From Aliiglaciecola sp. CAU 1673 (GTDB taxonomy: Bacteria > Pseudomonadota > Gammaproteobacteria > Enterobacterales > Alteromonadaceae): 64,000 bases of DNA. The notes beneath the pieces are model-generated. The model was not told the DNA's origin. It ran no database searches and worked only from the letters and a program-made list of their open reading frames with translations. The stretch covers positions 1 to 64,000 of the forward strand of contig NZ_JARHUG010000015.1 of the NCBI RefSeq assembly GCF_029223185.1. Reading direction: 5' to 3'. This document shows positions 25,516 through 34,584 of the stretch, in pieces; the stretch's first letter is position 1; each line of letters starts with the position of its first letter. A program made the position numbers and the translations under genes.

Positions 25516-26574
25516 ATGAGAGGGATAGCTCTGGTGAATGACAAAAGCGCGCTTTTGCAGCAACTGCGTATCGACCCCAATGATAAAAAGGAACAACAGG
25601 GATTAAAGGCTTGGCATCTGCTGCTAAGCATTGTGCTGACGGTTATTGTCACACTGCTGATATCCCGCTCTTTCTTTTCATCAACCGCTCAACCGGTCAA
25701 TACCACAAAACAAAATGCCTCTGCAGGACCTGCTACAGCACCTGCGACCAACGCGGCAAAAACGGAGTCTGCCAACGACGCTCCTGCCGTCAAAATACCC
25801 ACTAGCGATGCGGTGCTGAATGCCTCAGGCTATATTACGGCCAGACGCATGGCCACGGTCTCGGCCGAAATCATGGGCCTTATCACCGAAGTGAATGTGG
25901 AAGAAGGGATGAGCGTAGAAAGCGGCCAGGTATTGGCCAGGCTCGACGATGCCCTGGCTAAAGTCAGTCTGGATCTGGCAAACGCCCATGTGCAGGCGCT
26001 GCAGGCCCGACGCGAGGCCCTACAGGCCGAACTTTCTGAAGCCAGGCGCAACCTTGAACGCGTCACTAAAAATCAATATTCCAGCGAAGCCGAGCGCACC
26101 CAAGCACAAACCCAGGTGCAAAGCCTAAGTGCCGGTTTGCAAAGCGCCGTTGCCGATATCCAGGTGGCAAGCCTCGAAGCCAAAGGACAGCAGGAGCGAT
26201 TGGATGACCACACCATCCGTGCCCCCTTTGCCGGCGTAGTCACGGTGAAAAATGCCCAACCCGGTGAAATCGTCGCCCCGACTTCGGCGGGCGGCGGTTT
26301 TACCCGCACCGGGATCTGTACCATAGTGGATATGCAGTCGCTGGAAATCGAAGTGGACGTCAATGAATCCTTTATCGGTAAGGTATCGCCAGGGCAACAA
26401 GTGGAAGCGCGCCTGGATGCCTATCCGGACTGGGTAATTCCGGCGTCGGTGATTGCCATCATCCCCACCGCTGACCGGGCCAAGGCCACGGTCCAGGTAC
26501 GCATCAAATTAGAAACCAATGATCCCCGTATTTTGCCGGACATGGGCGTAAAAGTGGCTTTTCTTAAAGCCTGA
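25516..26574 (+). CDS. Membrane-fusion (HlyD/MacA-like) adaptor of an ABC exporter
   Basis: The 352-residue protein has one N-terminal membrane segment (about 35-55), a Ser/Ala/Thr-rich linker, then the biotinyl-lipoyl half motif VSAEIMGLITEVNVEEGMSVESGQVLARLDD. A coiled-coil hairpin (about 150-225) and the second half DDHTIRAPFAGVVTVKNAQPGEIV follow. It joins the exporter to an outer-membrane channel. ATG at 25516 is used; GTG at 25534 is an alternative. It leads a four-gene unit with the ATPase and two permeases, followed by a DUF2254 gene. Confidence 0.88.
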   Translation: MRGIALVNDKSALLQQLRIDPNDKKEQQGLKAWHLLLSIVLTVIVTLLISRSFFSSTAQPVNTTKQNASAGPATAPATNAAKTESANDAPAVKIPTSDAVLNASGYITARRMATVSAEIMGLITEVNVEEGMSVESGQVLARLDDALAKVSLDLANAHVQALQARREALQAELSEARRNLERVTKNQYSSEAERTQAQTQVQSLSAGLQSAVADIQVASLEAKGQQERLDDHTIRAPFAGVVTVKNAQPGEIVAPTSAGGGFTRTGICTIVDMQSLEIEVDVNESFIGKVSPGQQVEARLDAYPDWVIPASVIAIIPTADRAKATVQVRIKLETNDPRILPDMGVKVAFLKA

Positions 26575-26596
26575 ACAGAACAGAAGGGAAAACAAA

Positions 26597-27304
26597 ATGA
26601 CGCATGAAAACCTCTTTATCCTGAAAAACTTATCCAAGCGTTTCGTTAAAGGAAAGGAAACCATCAGCATCTTCGATGGCCTGGATATGACCATTCCCAA
26701 AGGCGACTTCCTGGCCATTATGGGGCCATCAGGCTCGGGCAAAACCACGCTTTTGAATTTGCTGGGTGGAGTAGACCAACCCACTGGCGGCGAAGTGATT
26801 TTTGATGGCGAACGCGTAGATAGCCTTAGCGAAAGCCAACTGACCAAGTGGCGTGCCAATAACATTGGCTTTATCTTCCAGTTCTACAATCTGATGCCGA
26901 TGCTAAACGCCGAGCGCAATGTGGAATTGCCCCTTTTACTGACTAACCTCAGCAGCAAGGAGCGCATGCAAAGGGTGCATACGGCGCTGAAATTGGTGGG
27001 CCTGGAAGACCGTGCCAAACATATGCCCAGTGAAATGTCCGGCGGTCAGCTGCAGCGGGTGGCCATTGCCCGCGCGGTGGTATCAGATCCCAAACTGCTG
27101 CTATGTGATGAGCCCACGGGCGATCTTGACCGTCAGACCGCCGATGAGATCCTGCAAATGCTGCAGCTGCTGAACCGTGATTTCGGTAAGACCATAGTCA
27201 TGGTTACCCACGACCCGGCCGCCGCGCGCTATGCCTCGCGCACTCTGCATCTGGACAAGGGTCAATTTGTAGAGAAAGAACAGCTGATGGAGAAATCCGC
27301 ATGA
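26597..27304 (+). CDS. ABC exporter ATPase, MacB/LolD-type
   Basis: The 235-residue ATPase has Walker A GPSGSGKTT (about 48-56), Q-loop FIFQFYNLMPMLNAERNVELP (MacB/LolD-like), signature MSGGQLQRVAIARA, Walker B LLLCDEPTGDLD and switch MVTHDP. It energises the two FtsX-like permeases that follow. It overlaps the first permease by ATGA. Family features point to mechanotransmission-type transport of lipids, peptides or toxins rather than import. Confidence 0.93.
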   Translation: MTHENLFILKNLSKRFVKGKETISIFDGLDMTIPKGDFLAIMGPSGSGKTTLLNLLGGVDQPTGGEVIFDGERVDSLSESQLTKWRANNIGFIFQFYNLMPMLNAERNVELPLLLTNLSSKERMQRVHTALKLVGLEDRAKHMPSEMSGGQLQRVAIARAVVSDPKLLLCDEPTGDLDRQTADEILQMLQLLNRDFGKTIVMVTHDPAAARYASRTLHLDKGQFVEKEQLMEKSA

Positions 27305-28458
27305 AAGACCTCTACCTGGTGTACAAGAACCTGACTCGCAAGAAAATGCGCCTGTTTCTCACCAGTTTGGCGATTTTTGTGGCTTTTCTGATTTTCGGTG
27401 CCGTCACTGCGCTGCAGGGCGCACTTAATTCCGGCATCGAAATGTCAGCGGATAATCGCTTGGTGGTTGTGCATAAAACCAACTTTACCAATCCCCTGCC
27501 CTACGCCTATGTCAACAAAGTGCAGAACATTGATGGCGTGCATCAGGTCACCCATGCCAACTGGTTTGGCGGCTACTATCAGGAGCCCGCCAATCAGGTG
27601 ATCACCATGGCGGTGGATCCGGATACCTACTTCGATGTGTACAGCGAGTTGGTGGTCAGCCCTGAGCAAATGGCGGCCTGGAAGGCAAATCGCGCCGGCG
27701 TGATGGTGGGTGAACGCCTGGCCAAGGTCAACAATTGGAAGGTCGGCGATCAAATCCCTATTTCTTCGAATATTTTCTCCAAGAAAGAAGGGGGACATAC
27801 CTGGGAGCTTAAGGTGGAGGGGATCTTCGGCGCCACCGATCCACAGGTGGATACCGGCTATATGGTGTTTCACTACAAGTACTTTATGGAAACCCAAAGC
27901 TGGGGCGGCGACAACGTTGGCTGGCTGGTGCTGACCACCGACGACCCGGCGATTAACGAACAGGTGGCCAAAGCCATCGACGAAACCTTTGCCAACTCCC
28001 AGGCAGAAACCGATACCAGTACCGAAAAAGCCTTTAACAAGGCGTTCATCGAGCAGATTGGCAATATCGGCCTGATTATCTTCGGTGTGGTGTTTATGGC
28101 TTTCTTTACCATCCTGGTGGTGGTGGGCAATACCATGGTGCTGGCAATCCGCGAGCGTACCGCCGAGATTGCAGTGCTTAAGACGTTGGGGTTTTCCTCA
28201 CCCCGTATCTTTCGCATGATTTTAGCCGAATCCTGTCTGCTGTCTTTTCTGGGAGGATTATTGGGGTTAGGCGCGGCCTATCTGGCCGTAGACGGTGCCT
28301 CGGAGTTTCTGGCCCGCTTCCTGCCCAATCTGGTGCTGGATGGCAGCATTGCCCTGCAAGCCTTGGGCTACATGCTGCTACTTGGCCTTGTCACCGGCAT
28401 CGTGCCGGCCATCAGCGCCTTACGTTTAAACATCATCAGTGGCTTTAGCAAGGGGTAA
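27301..28458 (+). CDS. FtsX/MacB-like ABC permease, first copy
   Basis: The 385-residue protein has an N-terminal helix (about 17-38), a large periplasmic MacB-type core domain (about 45-250) and three C-terminal helices (about 255-375). The FtsX-domain motif ERTAEIAVLKTLGFSSPRIF follows the second helix. It starts inside the ATPase stop (ATGA). It probably pairs with the next permease as a heterodimer. Confidence 0.9.
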   Translation: MKDLYLVYKNLTRKKMRLFLTSLAIFVAFLIFGAVTALQGALNSGIEMSADNRLVVVHKTNFTNPLPYAYVNKVQNIDGVHQVTHANWFGGYYQEPANQVITMAVDPDTYFDVYSELVVSPEQMAAWKANRAGVMVGERLAKVNNWKVGDQIPISSNIFSKKEGGHTWELKVEGIFGATDPQVDTGYMVFHYKYFMETQSWGGDNVGWLVLTTDDPAINEQVAKAIDETFANSQAETDTSTEKAFNKAFIEQIGNIGLIIFGVVFMAFFTILVVVGNTMVLAIRERTAEIAVLKTLGFSSPRIFRMILAESCLLSFLGGLLGLGAAYLAVDGASEFLARFLPNLVLDGSIALQALGYMLLLGLVTGIVPAISALRLNIISGFSKG

Positions 28459-28463
28459 TCAGG

Positions 28464-29648
28464 ATGAGTATTTTTTCGCAAAGCTGGGCGGTGATCGTGA
28501 TGAATATCCGCAGCCTGCCCAGACGCTTATGGATGTCGTTGGCCATGGTGTTGGCCAGTGCGGTGGTGGTGGCGGTGCTGCTGGCCTTTTTGGCCATGGC
28601 CAAGGGTTTTGAAGTAACCCTGCAAAGCGCCGGTGCCAAAGACGTGGCATTCTTTCTACGCACCGGCTCGGCAGCGGAGCTGAATAGCTCGGTAACCCGC
28701 GACCAGGTGAATCTGATTGCCGAGGCACCGGGTATTGCCAGAAGCGGCAACAGCCCCATTGTCTCGCCAGAGCTTTATGTGATTGTCGATGGCATCAAGA
28801 AAAGCAGCCTGACCGAAGCCAACATTCCGCTACGCGGCCTTGATCCTCAGGGTGTGGAACTTCGCCAGAACTTCACTCTGGTGGCTGGCCGTATGTTCGC
28901 GCCTGGCACCGATGAACTGATCGTGGGGGAAGGGATTCTGCGCGAATTCAACGGCTTCGATCTGGGTTCAGAGGTGCGCTTTGGCAAGTACAAATGGAAA
29001 GTGGTGGGCGTATTCAGCACCGGCGGCAATGTGTTTGAAAGTGAACTATGGGCCGATGCCAAGGTGATCCAAAGCCTGTACAACCGTGGTAGCACCTATC
29101 AGTCGGTGCGTGCCAAGCTCACCCCCGATGCCGATCTGGAAGCCATCAAAGCCTATCTTGAGAATGACCCGCGTATTACCCAGGAAGTACAAACCGAAGA
29201 GGCCTATTTTGCTGCACAAGGTAAATCCTTGAGCTATATGGCTATCTTTGGCCGGGTGATCAGCTCGGTGATGGCCTTTGGTGCACTGGCCGGCGCCCTG
29301 AACACCATGTATACCTCGGTGGCGGATCGGGCCAAGGAGATAGCCACCCTTCGCGCCATTGGTTTTAGTCATTTCTCTGCCTTTGTGGGGACCATGGCCG
29401 AGGCACTGGTGCTGGCGCTGATTGGCGGCATAGTTGGTGCGCTGTCTGCCTTTGCCTTGTTTGACGGCATGAATGCGTCGACTCTGGGTGGCAGCTTTAC
29501 CCAAGTAGTCTTCAGCTTTGAGATGAGCCCCGAGTTGGTACTGCAAGGGGTTTATCTGTCACTGATCATCGGTTTTGTCAGTGGCTTTTTCCCGGCCTGG
29601 CGCGCAGCTAGTGTGCCGGTGGCTGTCGCCTTTCAAGGGGGACGCTAG
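28464..29648 (+). CDS. FtsX/MacB-like ABC permease, second copy
   Basis: The 394-residue protein is built like the first permease: N-terminal helix (about 21-45), periplasmic core, then ADRAKEIATLRAIGFSHFSAFVG and three C-terminal helices. It starts 5 bp after the first permease stops. Adaptor + ATPase + two different permeases is the DevBCA/MacAB-like arrangement; the outer-membrane channel is not encoded here. The substrate is unknown. Confidence 0.9.
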   Translation: MSIFSQSWAVIVMNIRSLPRRLWMSLAMVLASAVVVAVLLAFLAMAKGFEVTLQSAGAKDVAFFLRTGSAAELNSSVTRDQVNLIAEAPGIARSGNSPIVSPELYVIVDGIKKSSLTEANIPLRGLDPQGVELRQNFTLVAGRMFAPGTDELIVGEGILREFNGFDLGSEVRFGKYKWKVVGVFSTGGNVFESELWADAKVIQSLYNRGSTYQSVRAKLTPDADLEAIKAYLENDPRITQEVQTEEAYFAAQGKSLSYMAIFGRVISSVMAFGALAGALNTMYTSVADRAKEIATLRAIGFSHFSAFVGTMAEALVLALIGGIVGALSAFALFDGMNASTLGGSFTQVVFSFEMSPELVLQGVYLSLIIGFVSGFFPAWRAASVPVAVAFQGGR

Positions 29649-29653
29649 GAGTC

Positions 29654-30937
29654 ATGCCTGCATCAAAGGCCGCTTATGCCCTGGCAGACCGTCTGCGGTT
29701 TTGGCTAAACCGTTTAGGCGAGCGATTGTGGGTGCGACCCCTTGTGGTTTGTCTGCTCTCCATCGCGGCGGTCTTCCTGGCCAAATGGCTGGAAGGCACG
29801 GCGGTCGATGACTATCTGCCGGATGTGGGACGCGCCTCCGTAGAGGCGCTGCTCTCCACCCTCTCTGCCAGCATGTTGGTGATCGCTACCTTTTGTGTGG
29901 GCTCCATGGTCTCCGCTTATGCCAGTGCGGCGTCCACCGCCACCCCACGCTCCTTTAACCTGGTCATTGCCGATGATGTCTCACAGAATGCGCTGGCCAC
30001 CTTTGTGGGTGCCTTTATTTTCAGTATCGTCGGTATTGTCACCGCCAAGAGTGAGTATTTCTCCGCAGGTGGCTACTTTATTCTGTTTTGCTTGACCCTA
30101 CTGGTTTTCGCGCTGGTGGTGTTTACCTTTATTCGTTGGGTCGACCGCATTGCCAGGCTCGGCCGCATCGGTCCCACCATCGAAAAAATTGAACAGGCTA
30201 CCCACAAGAGCTTACAAAATTACCGCCTTCGTCCCCATCTTGGCGGCTCCCCATTGGCATCGGAAGAAACCTTTCTTACACCACTTCTGGCAGACAAAGT
30301 GGGTTATGTGATGCGGGTAGATCTTGCCCTGTTGCAAAAGCAGGCAGAACGATTAGGTTGCCACATTCGCATCAATGCGATGCCGGGAGATTTGGTTATC
30401 ACTGACAAACCTTTAGCCTGGTGGGTCGGTAAACTAAAAGAGGCTGAGATTGACCAAGAGGCCTGCCGCAAAGCCTTTGTGGTAGGCAAGGCCAGAACCT
30501 TCGATGAAGATCCGTATTTTGGTTTGATGACCCTGTCACAAATTGCCATGAAAGCCCTGTCCCCCGCGGTCAATGATCCCGGCACTGCGGTGGATGTACT
30601 TAGCAGTCAATTGCGCTTGCTGGTGCAATTTACCCAACCCACCAATGAAGAAGAGACATCACCAATCCTCTTTGCGCGCGTACAAGTCCCGCCGCTCTCT
30701 TCCGACAGATTGCTGGATAATGCGTTTTCCGGCATAGCCAGAGATGGTGCCAGTAGTATTGAAGTAGTGCGCATGCTCCTGCTCTGTCTGGAGACGTTGG
30801 TACAAAGCGAGCGTGACGATATTCGCCAAAGTGCATTGATGCTCACTCACAAAGTGTTGGCCCATGCCAAGAAGAACCTGACACTGGAGGAAGAAATCCA
30901 GCAAGTTCAAAAGGATGCCGACTTTTTGGAACATTGA
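29654..30937 (+). CDS. DUF2254 family membrane protein
   Basis: The 427-residue protein has four membrane helices in its N-terminal third (about 28-48, 62-85, 108-130, 140-160). The sequence SMVSAYASAASTATPRSFNLVIAD between them is characteristic of DUF2254. A soluble cytoplasmic C-terminal part contains DPYFGLMTLSQIAMKALSPAVNDPGTAVD. The function of the family is unknown. It starts 5 bp after the second permease gene, so it is probably transcribed with the exporter, though it also occurs alone elsewhere. Confidence 0.88.
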   Translation: MPASKAAYALADRLRFWLNRLGERLWVRPLVVCLLSIAAVFLAKWLEGTAVDDYLPDVGRASVEALLSTLSASMLVIATFCVGSMVSAYASAASTATPRSFNLVIADDVSQNALATFVGAFIFSIVGIVTAKSEYFSAGGYFILFCLTLLVFALVVFTFIRWVDRIARLGRIGPTIEKIEQATHKSLQNYRLRPHLGGSPLASEETFLTPLLADKVGYVMRVDLALLQKQAERLGCHIRINAMPGDLVITDKPLAWWVGKLKEAEIDQEACRKAFVVGKARTFDEDPYFGLMTLSQIAMKALSPAVNDPGTAVDVLSSQLRLLVQFTQPTNEEETSPILFARVQVPPLSSDRLLDNAFSGIARDGASSIEVVRMLLLCLETLVQSERDDIRQSALMLTHKVLAHAKKNLTLEEEIQQVQKDADFLEH

Positions 30938-30942
30938 GGCTA

Positions 30943-30973
30943 TTGTTAAAAACTGGAATACAGGGGCTATACT
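30943..30973 (+). promoter_or_regulatory. Candidate promoter of the binding-protein gene
   Basis: TTGTTA (30943-30948) and TATACT (30968-30973) are separated by 19 bp, longer than ideal. They sit 27 bp before the GTG start of the next gene, so this gene is probably transcribed independently of the exporter operon. Confidence 0.35.
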
Positions 30974-31000
30974 GTTCAAAAAAGCGAGAGCAAAACCATC

Positions 31001-31954
31001 GTGAATGCAGTGACTCGAATTTTGTTTCGCAACCTCCCCATTCTGGTGATGTTTGCCTGCCCTGCGGCAACTGCCGATACTGATTTACTGGTCTCGTACG
31101 AGCTAGGCGGTAAAGTTTATCAGGTGCAAGGTAGTAAGACTGCCGACGGTTATCTTTTCAATGCCGACGAGCCCGGTAAAAGTCTTAAAATTATGACCCT
31201 GAACTGGCCGCCTTATATTGGTGAACATACCTGTAAACAAGGTTGGGTGCAGCAACTGACCATTGCCCTTTTGCATAGCCGCGGCTATAGCGTACTGTCA
31301 CAGTTCAGACCCTGGGCCAGATCCGTTTATGAGGTAGAAAACGGCATGGCAGACATTCTCTACCCCGAATACCTGATCGAGGCAGAGGCACCCTCTGATG
31401 TGTTTGCTAAAACCAAACGCCTTGATCACCTGGCCTTGTCCAACTCTTTCCCCGGTGGCAGTATTGCCCTGATTAAGCGGCGTGGTGAACCCGACCCCTA
31501 TCAAGGCGATTTACATAATCTTAAAGGATCATTGATTGGGGTGGTCAGGGGTTACCAGAATACCCCGGAATTCGATGCCCTGATGGACAGCGGCTATTTT
31601 CGGGTGATGGAAACCACCAACGATCAGCAACTTGCTAAGATGTTGGTGGGTAACCGGGTGGACTTGATTATCGGCGATCCCAAAGTCATTTTTACCGAGC
31701 TTAGCCAGGTGGATTTGCCCGGCCCGCAAGCCGCATCAGCCATCGCCAAACTGGAGGTGTTGGAGCCGGCATTACAATATAACCCGCTTTATTTTGCTCT
31801 GAGCCGCAAGCGGCCACAGTGGCAGCAGGTGCAAGCGGATATCAATCAAGCCCTCAACCAGTTTGAAAAAGCCGGCGAAATTCAGGCTATCATCAATCGC
31901 ACCATGGAAAGCTGCAGCCCACCTGATGACGATGAAGAAAGTAATCAACAATAG
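31001..31954 (+). CDS. Periplasmic solute-binding-like protein (SBP_bac_3 type)
   Basis: The 317-residue protein starts at GTG 31001 and has a signal peptide ending near CPAATAD. Its binding-protein-like core contains LKIMTLNWPPYIGEHTCKQGW, VENGMADILYPEYLIEAE and LVGNRVDLIIGDPKVIF. The middle NWPPY motif is typical of SBP3 proteins fused to, or acting with, signalling enzymes. No transporter genes adjoin it. It is unlike the other binding protein at 24476 except in general fold. The acidic C-terminal tail (PPDDDEESNQQ) is unusual. Confidence 0.78.
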   Translation: MNAVTRILFRNLPILVMFACPAATADTDLLVSYELGGKVYQVQGSKTADGYLFNADEPGKSLKIMTLNWPPYIGEHTCKQGWVQQLTIALLHSRGYSVLSQFRPWARSVYEVENGMADILYPEYLIEAEAPSDVFAKTKRLDHLALSNSFPGGSIALIKRRGEPDPYQGDLHNLKGSLIGVVRGYQNTPEFDALMDSGYFRVMETTNDQQLAKMLVGNRVDLIIGDPKVIFTELSQVDLPGPQAASAIAKLEVLEPALQYNPLYFALSRKRPQWQQVQADINQALNQFEKAGEIQAIINRTMESCSPPDDDEESNQQ

Positions 31955-32090
31955 TATGTAATGCAGTCGGCCCCAATTTAGATAGAGTTTTGATTTTTTC
32001 TGGCCTGTTACTTGCTGTTCCTGCTGTATTGTCGTCAATTGCATGACGTTTGCGGCAAATCATCATTCTCAAATTTAATCAATACAGGAA

Positions 32091-33392
32091 ATGACTGCTT
32101 TGCCACATCGCCATGACGCTCCATCTCATAACAGAGCACCAATTGCCCCATCCGCATCGCAATTGAAGCAAATTGTTGTACCTAAGTTTTACAAAACCTT
32201 TCAGTGTATTGGAGCGGAGTGTGAGAACCATTGTTGCCATGACTGGACAGTGACGCTGGATAAAGACACTTACCAAAAATATAAAAAGCACGGGGATATC
32301 AAAGTACGGCAGATCGCCCAAAAACACACAAGTAGCTGTGGTCAACACAGTCTGAATTACCGGCAAATTAAGATGGACAAGGATGGTAACTGTCCCTTTT
32401 TAGACACTGATCGCCTCTGTTATCTGCACAAATACCATGGAGAGGAAATATTGCCAGCTACCTGCCAAATTTATCCGAGGGAAGATCGTCTGATGGGCAC
32501 TGATTTGGTATCCAGTCTCTCTATTTCCTGTCCGGAAGCGGCAAGAAATATACTGCTAGATCCAAGCGCTATGGTGCTGGATCTAGAACCTCTGTCCGCC
32601 CGACAAGCCTTACCCAAATTCTATCTTACGGGTCAGATTGACGATATCGAAACTCTGAGACTGTTCAAAGATGCTGCCTTTGCTGGGCTGCTCGCAGAAA
32701 ACACAGAGACGGTGGAAGGACGGCTTTATAACCTTGGATTCTTATTCAGATTAACGGCGCAGCGGTTAGCCCAAAAAGAAGCACTCAGGCCTTTATTCAC
32801 TAACTTTACTCAGCTAATTCACGACGGAAAACTCAACGACTTGTTTGCTAAGACTCAGCCTGCCCAGAAGGCACAGGAATTTGTGACCCAACAGCTTCTT
32901 GGAGATGGGGGTTTTATTCGAGACAACCAGGCATTTACTCACTATCAACAACGCGCATTCAAAAAAGTCATCAGCAAGACTCAGATAACACAAGCCGCTG
33001 ATAGCAATAGCCCTGTTGCAGAGGGCAGACTGGACCTGAAAGACTTCTATAACAGCCATTGCCGGCAAGGCTTTACCTCATTAGTGGATAGTCATGGCCA
33101 TGCCTTTATTAACTTCTTTCTGCATTGGGTATACAGCACACCTTTTGACCTGACTAATGCCGACCGCCTGTTTGCCCGGTTCGCACAATTCACCCTGAAG
33201 TTTTTCTATATTCGTCTCATCTGCAGTCTTTTGGCCGATGATGAGGAGCATGGAGCACTCTTGGTCGGCGTTATTCATAGCATTTCAAGACGAGCCGATC
33301 ACGATACTCATCTTGCCAATGAGGTCTATCAGCGCTTGCAGGCCGGTGGAATGGCCCAGCATGAACATTTCCTGGGCCTGATTAAAGTTTAA
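32091..33392 (+). CDS. fliB: Flagellin lysine-N-methylase FliB
   Basis: The 433-residue protein carries the FliB cysteine pattern: C39, C44, C48/C49 (FQCIGAECENHCCHDW), C83, C101 (NCPFLD), C110 (RLCYLH) and C125 (CQIYPRE). FliB methylates lysines on flagellin and has an iron-sulfur centre fed by these cysteines. No flagellar gene is near. It is an orphan between two unrelated transcription units and ends 1 bp before the convergent ubiI stop, where AGCTAG-GGCG-CTAGCT (33392-33407) forms a small hairpin. Confidence 0.87.
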   Translation: MTALPHRHDAPSHNRAPIAPSASQLKQIVVPKFYKTFQCIGAECENHCCHDWTVTLDKDTYQKYKKHGDIKVRQIAQKHTSSCGQHSLNYRQIKMDKDGNCPFLDTDRLCYLHKYHGEEILPATCQIYPREDRLMGTDLVSSLSISCPEAARNILLDPSAMVLDLEPLSARQALPKFYLTGQIDDIETLRLFKDAAFAGLLAENTETVEGRLYNLGFLFRLTAQRLAQKEALRPLFTNFTQLIHDGKLNDLFAKTQPAQKAQEFVTQQLLGDGGFIRDNQAFTHYQQRAFKKVISKTQITQAADSNSPVAEGRLDLKDFYNSHCRQGFTSLVDSHGHAFINFFLHWVYSTPFDLTNADRLFARFAQFTLKFFYIRLICSLLADDEEHGALLVGVIHSISRRADHDTHLANEVYQRLQAGGMAQHEHFLGLIKV

Positions 33393-33393
33393 G

Positions 33394-34584
33394 CTAGGGC
33401 GCTAGCTCTTGGTGACTTCCTACTGCCAATTGAATGGCAATTTGTTTTGCTATCGGAAGTGAATCCACCGTATTCATTCCCAGGCCTCGTATAAGTTTTT
33501 TAAGAGGATGGTTACCGTCAAACAAACGCTTAAAGCTCTCCATCGCCGCAATCATCTTCACTGCTTCGGTTTTACGCCAGCGCTCATACGGGCGTAAATG
33601 TTTGGCCAGGCCAATATCCACTCCCTGCGAATGCAAGTTTAACAGTGCATCGGCCAAAGCCGCCGCATCCATCATGCCCAAATTGGCGCCCTGCCCGGCC
33701 AATGGATGGATGGTATGGGCGGCATCTCCGGCTAACACGACTCTGTCTTTTAACCACTGATTGGCATAGCGCATGGTCAGCGGATAACTGGCCCGCTCAC
33801 TTTCAAGATGGCACAGACCAAGTGTGGCGCCAAAGGCGGCGGTCAGTGCCTTGTCAAAATCGGCCTTGTCCATCTGCATCAATTGCTGTGCTTTGGCCGT
33901 ATGTTGTGACCAGACGATGGAGCAAAGATGAGGCTCAAAAAGCGGTAAAAAGGCCAATGGGCCAAAAGGTGTAAACACCTGCCTGGCCGTGTTGCCATGC
34001 ACCTCTGCGGTGCGGACGGTGGCCACGATGGCGCTATGCTCGTAGTCTTTAAAGCGGATGGGTAAACCGGTCAATTTTCTGACCATAGACTGTGCACCAT
34101 CAGTGCCTACCACCAACGCTGCACTGATGACTTTGCCGCTTTTGAGCTTTGCTGTCGCCTTTTCCGGCATTAACTGAAGGTCTGTCAGAGCATCATCAAC
34201 CAGCTCCACATTGTCTGCCGCTAACAGCTGCTCGCCAAGGGCGTTCAACACCACCTGATTTTCAATGATATGACCAAGATGCGGCAAATGGAGCTGCTGA
34301 TGATCGAAGTCGATGGCCGCAAAACTATCCTGCTCCCACACTGACATATGGGTATAAGGAGCAACACGCTGTGACACTATGCCCTTCCAGGTGCCTAACC
34401 GCTTCAGCAGATTTTCGCTGGCCTGATTAATGGCACTGACCCGCAGCTCGGGGGATTTACCTAAGGCACGCATAGGATGAGGCTCTGCCAGCACGGCCAC
34501 CTGTAGCTTACTGTCCTTCAGCGCCAGCGCCAGTGACAATCCGACCATACCGCCACCGACAATTACAACATCATAGCTTTGCAA
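33394..34584 (-). CDS. ubiI: Ubiquinone biosynthesis FAD hydroxylase UbiI (VisC)
   Basis: The 396-residue aerobic C5-hydroxylase-type flavoprotein of the ubiquinone pathway has FAD motif VVIVGGGMVGLSLALAL near the N-terminus, DG motif LVVGTDGAQSMVR, and GDAAHTIHPLAGQGANLGMMDAAALADAL. The start is TTG at 34584, set by GAAGGAG 7-8 bp upstream and by family length. A longer reading from 34632 adds a poorly conserved Arg/Trp-rich leader inside ubiH. It overlaps ubiH by 14 bp. UbiI follows UbiH in the ygfB-pepP-ubiH-ubiI order. Confidence 0.9.
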   Translation of the reverse strand: MQSYDVVIVGGGMVGLSLALALKDSKLQVAVLAEPHPMRALGKSPELRVSAINQASENLLKRLGTWKGIVSQRVAPYTHMSVWEQDSFAAIDFDHQQLHLPHLGHIIENQVVLNALGEQLLAADNVELVDDALTDLQLMPEKATAKLKSGKVISAALVVGTDGAQSMVRKLTGLPIRFKDYEHSAIVATVRTAEVHGNTARQVFTPFGPLAFLPLFEPHLCSIVWSQHTAKAQQLMQMDKADFDKALTAAFGATLGLCHLESERASYPLTMRYANQWLKDRVVLAGDAAHTIHPLAGQGANLGMMDAAALADALLNLHSQGVDIGLAKHLRPYERWRKTEAVKMIAAMESFKRLFDGNHPLKKLIRGLGMNTVDSLPIAKQIAIQLAVGSHQELAP

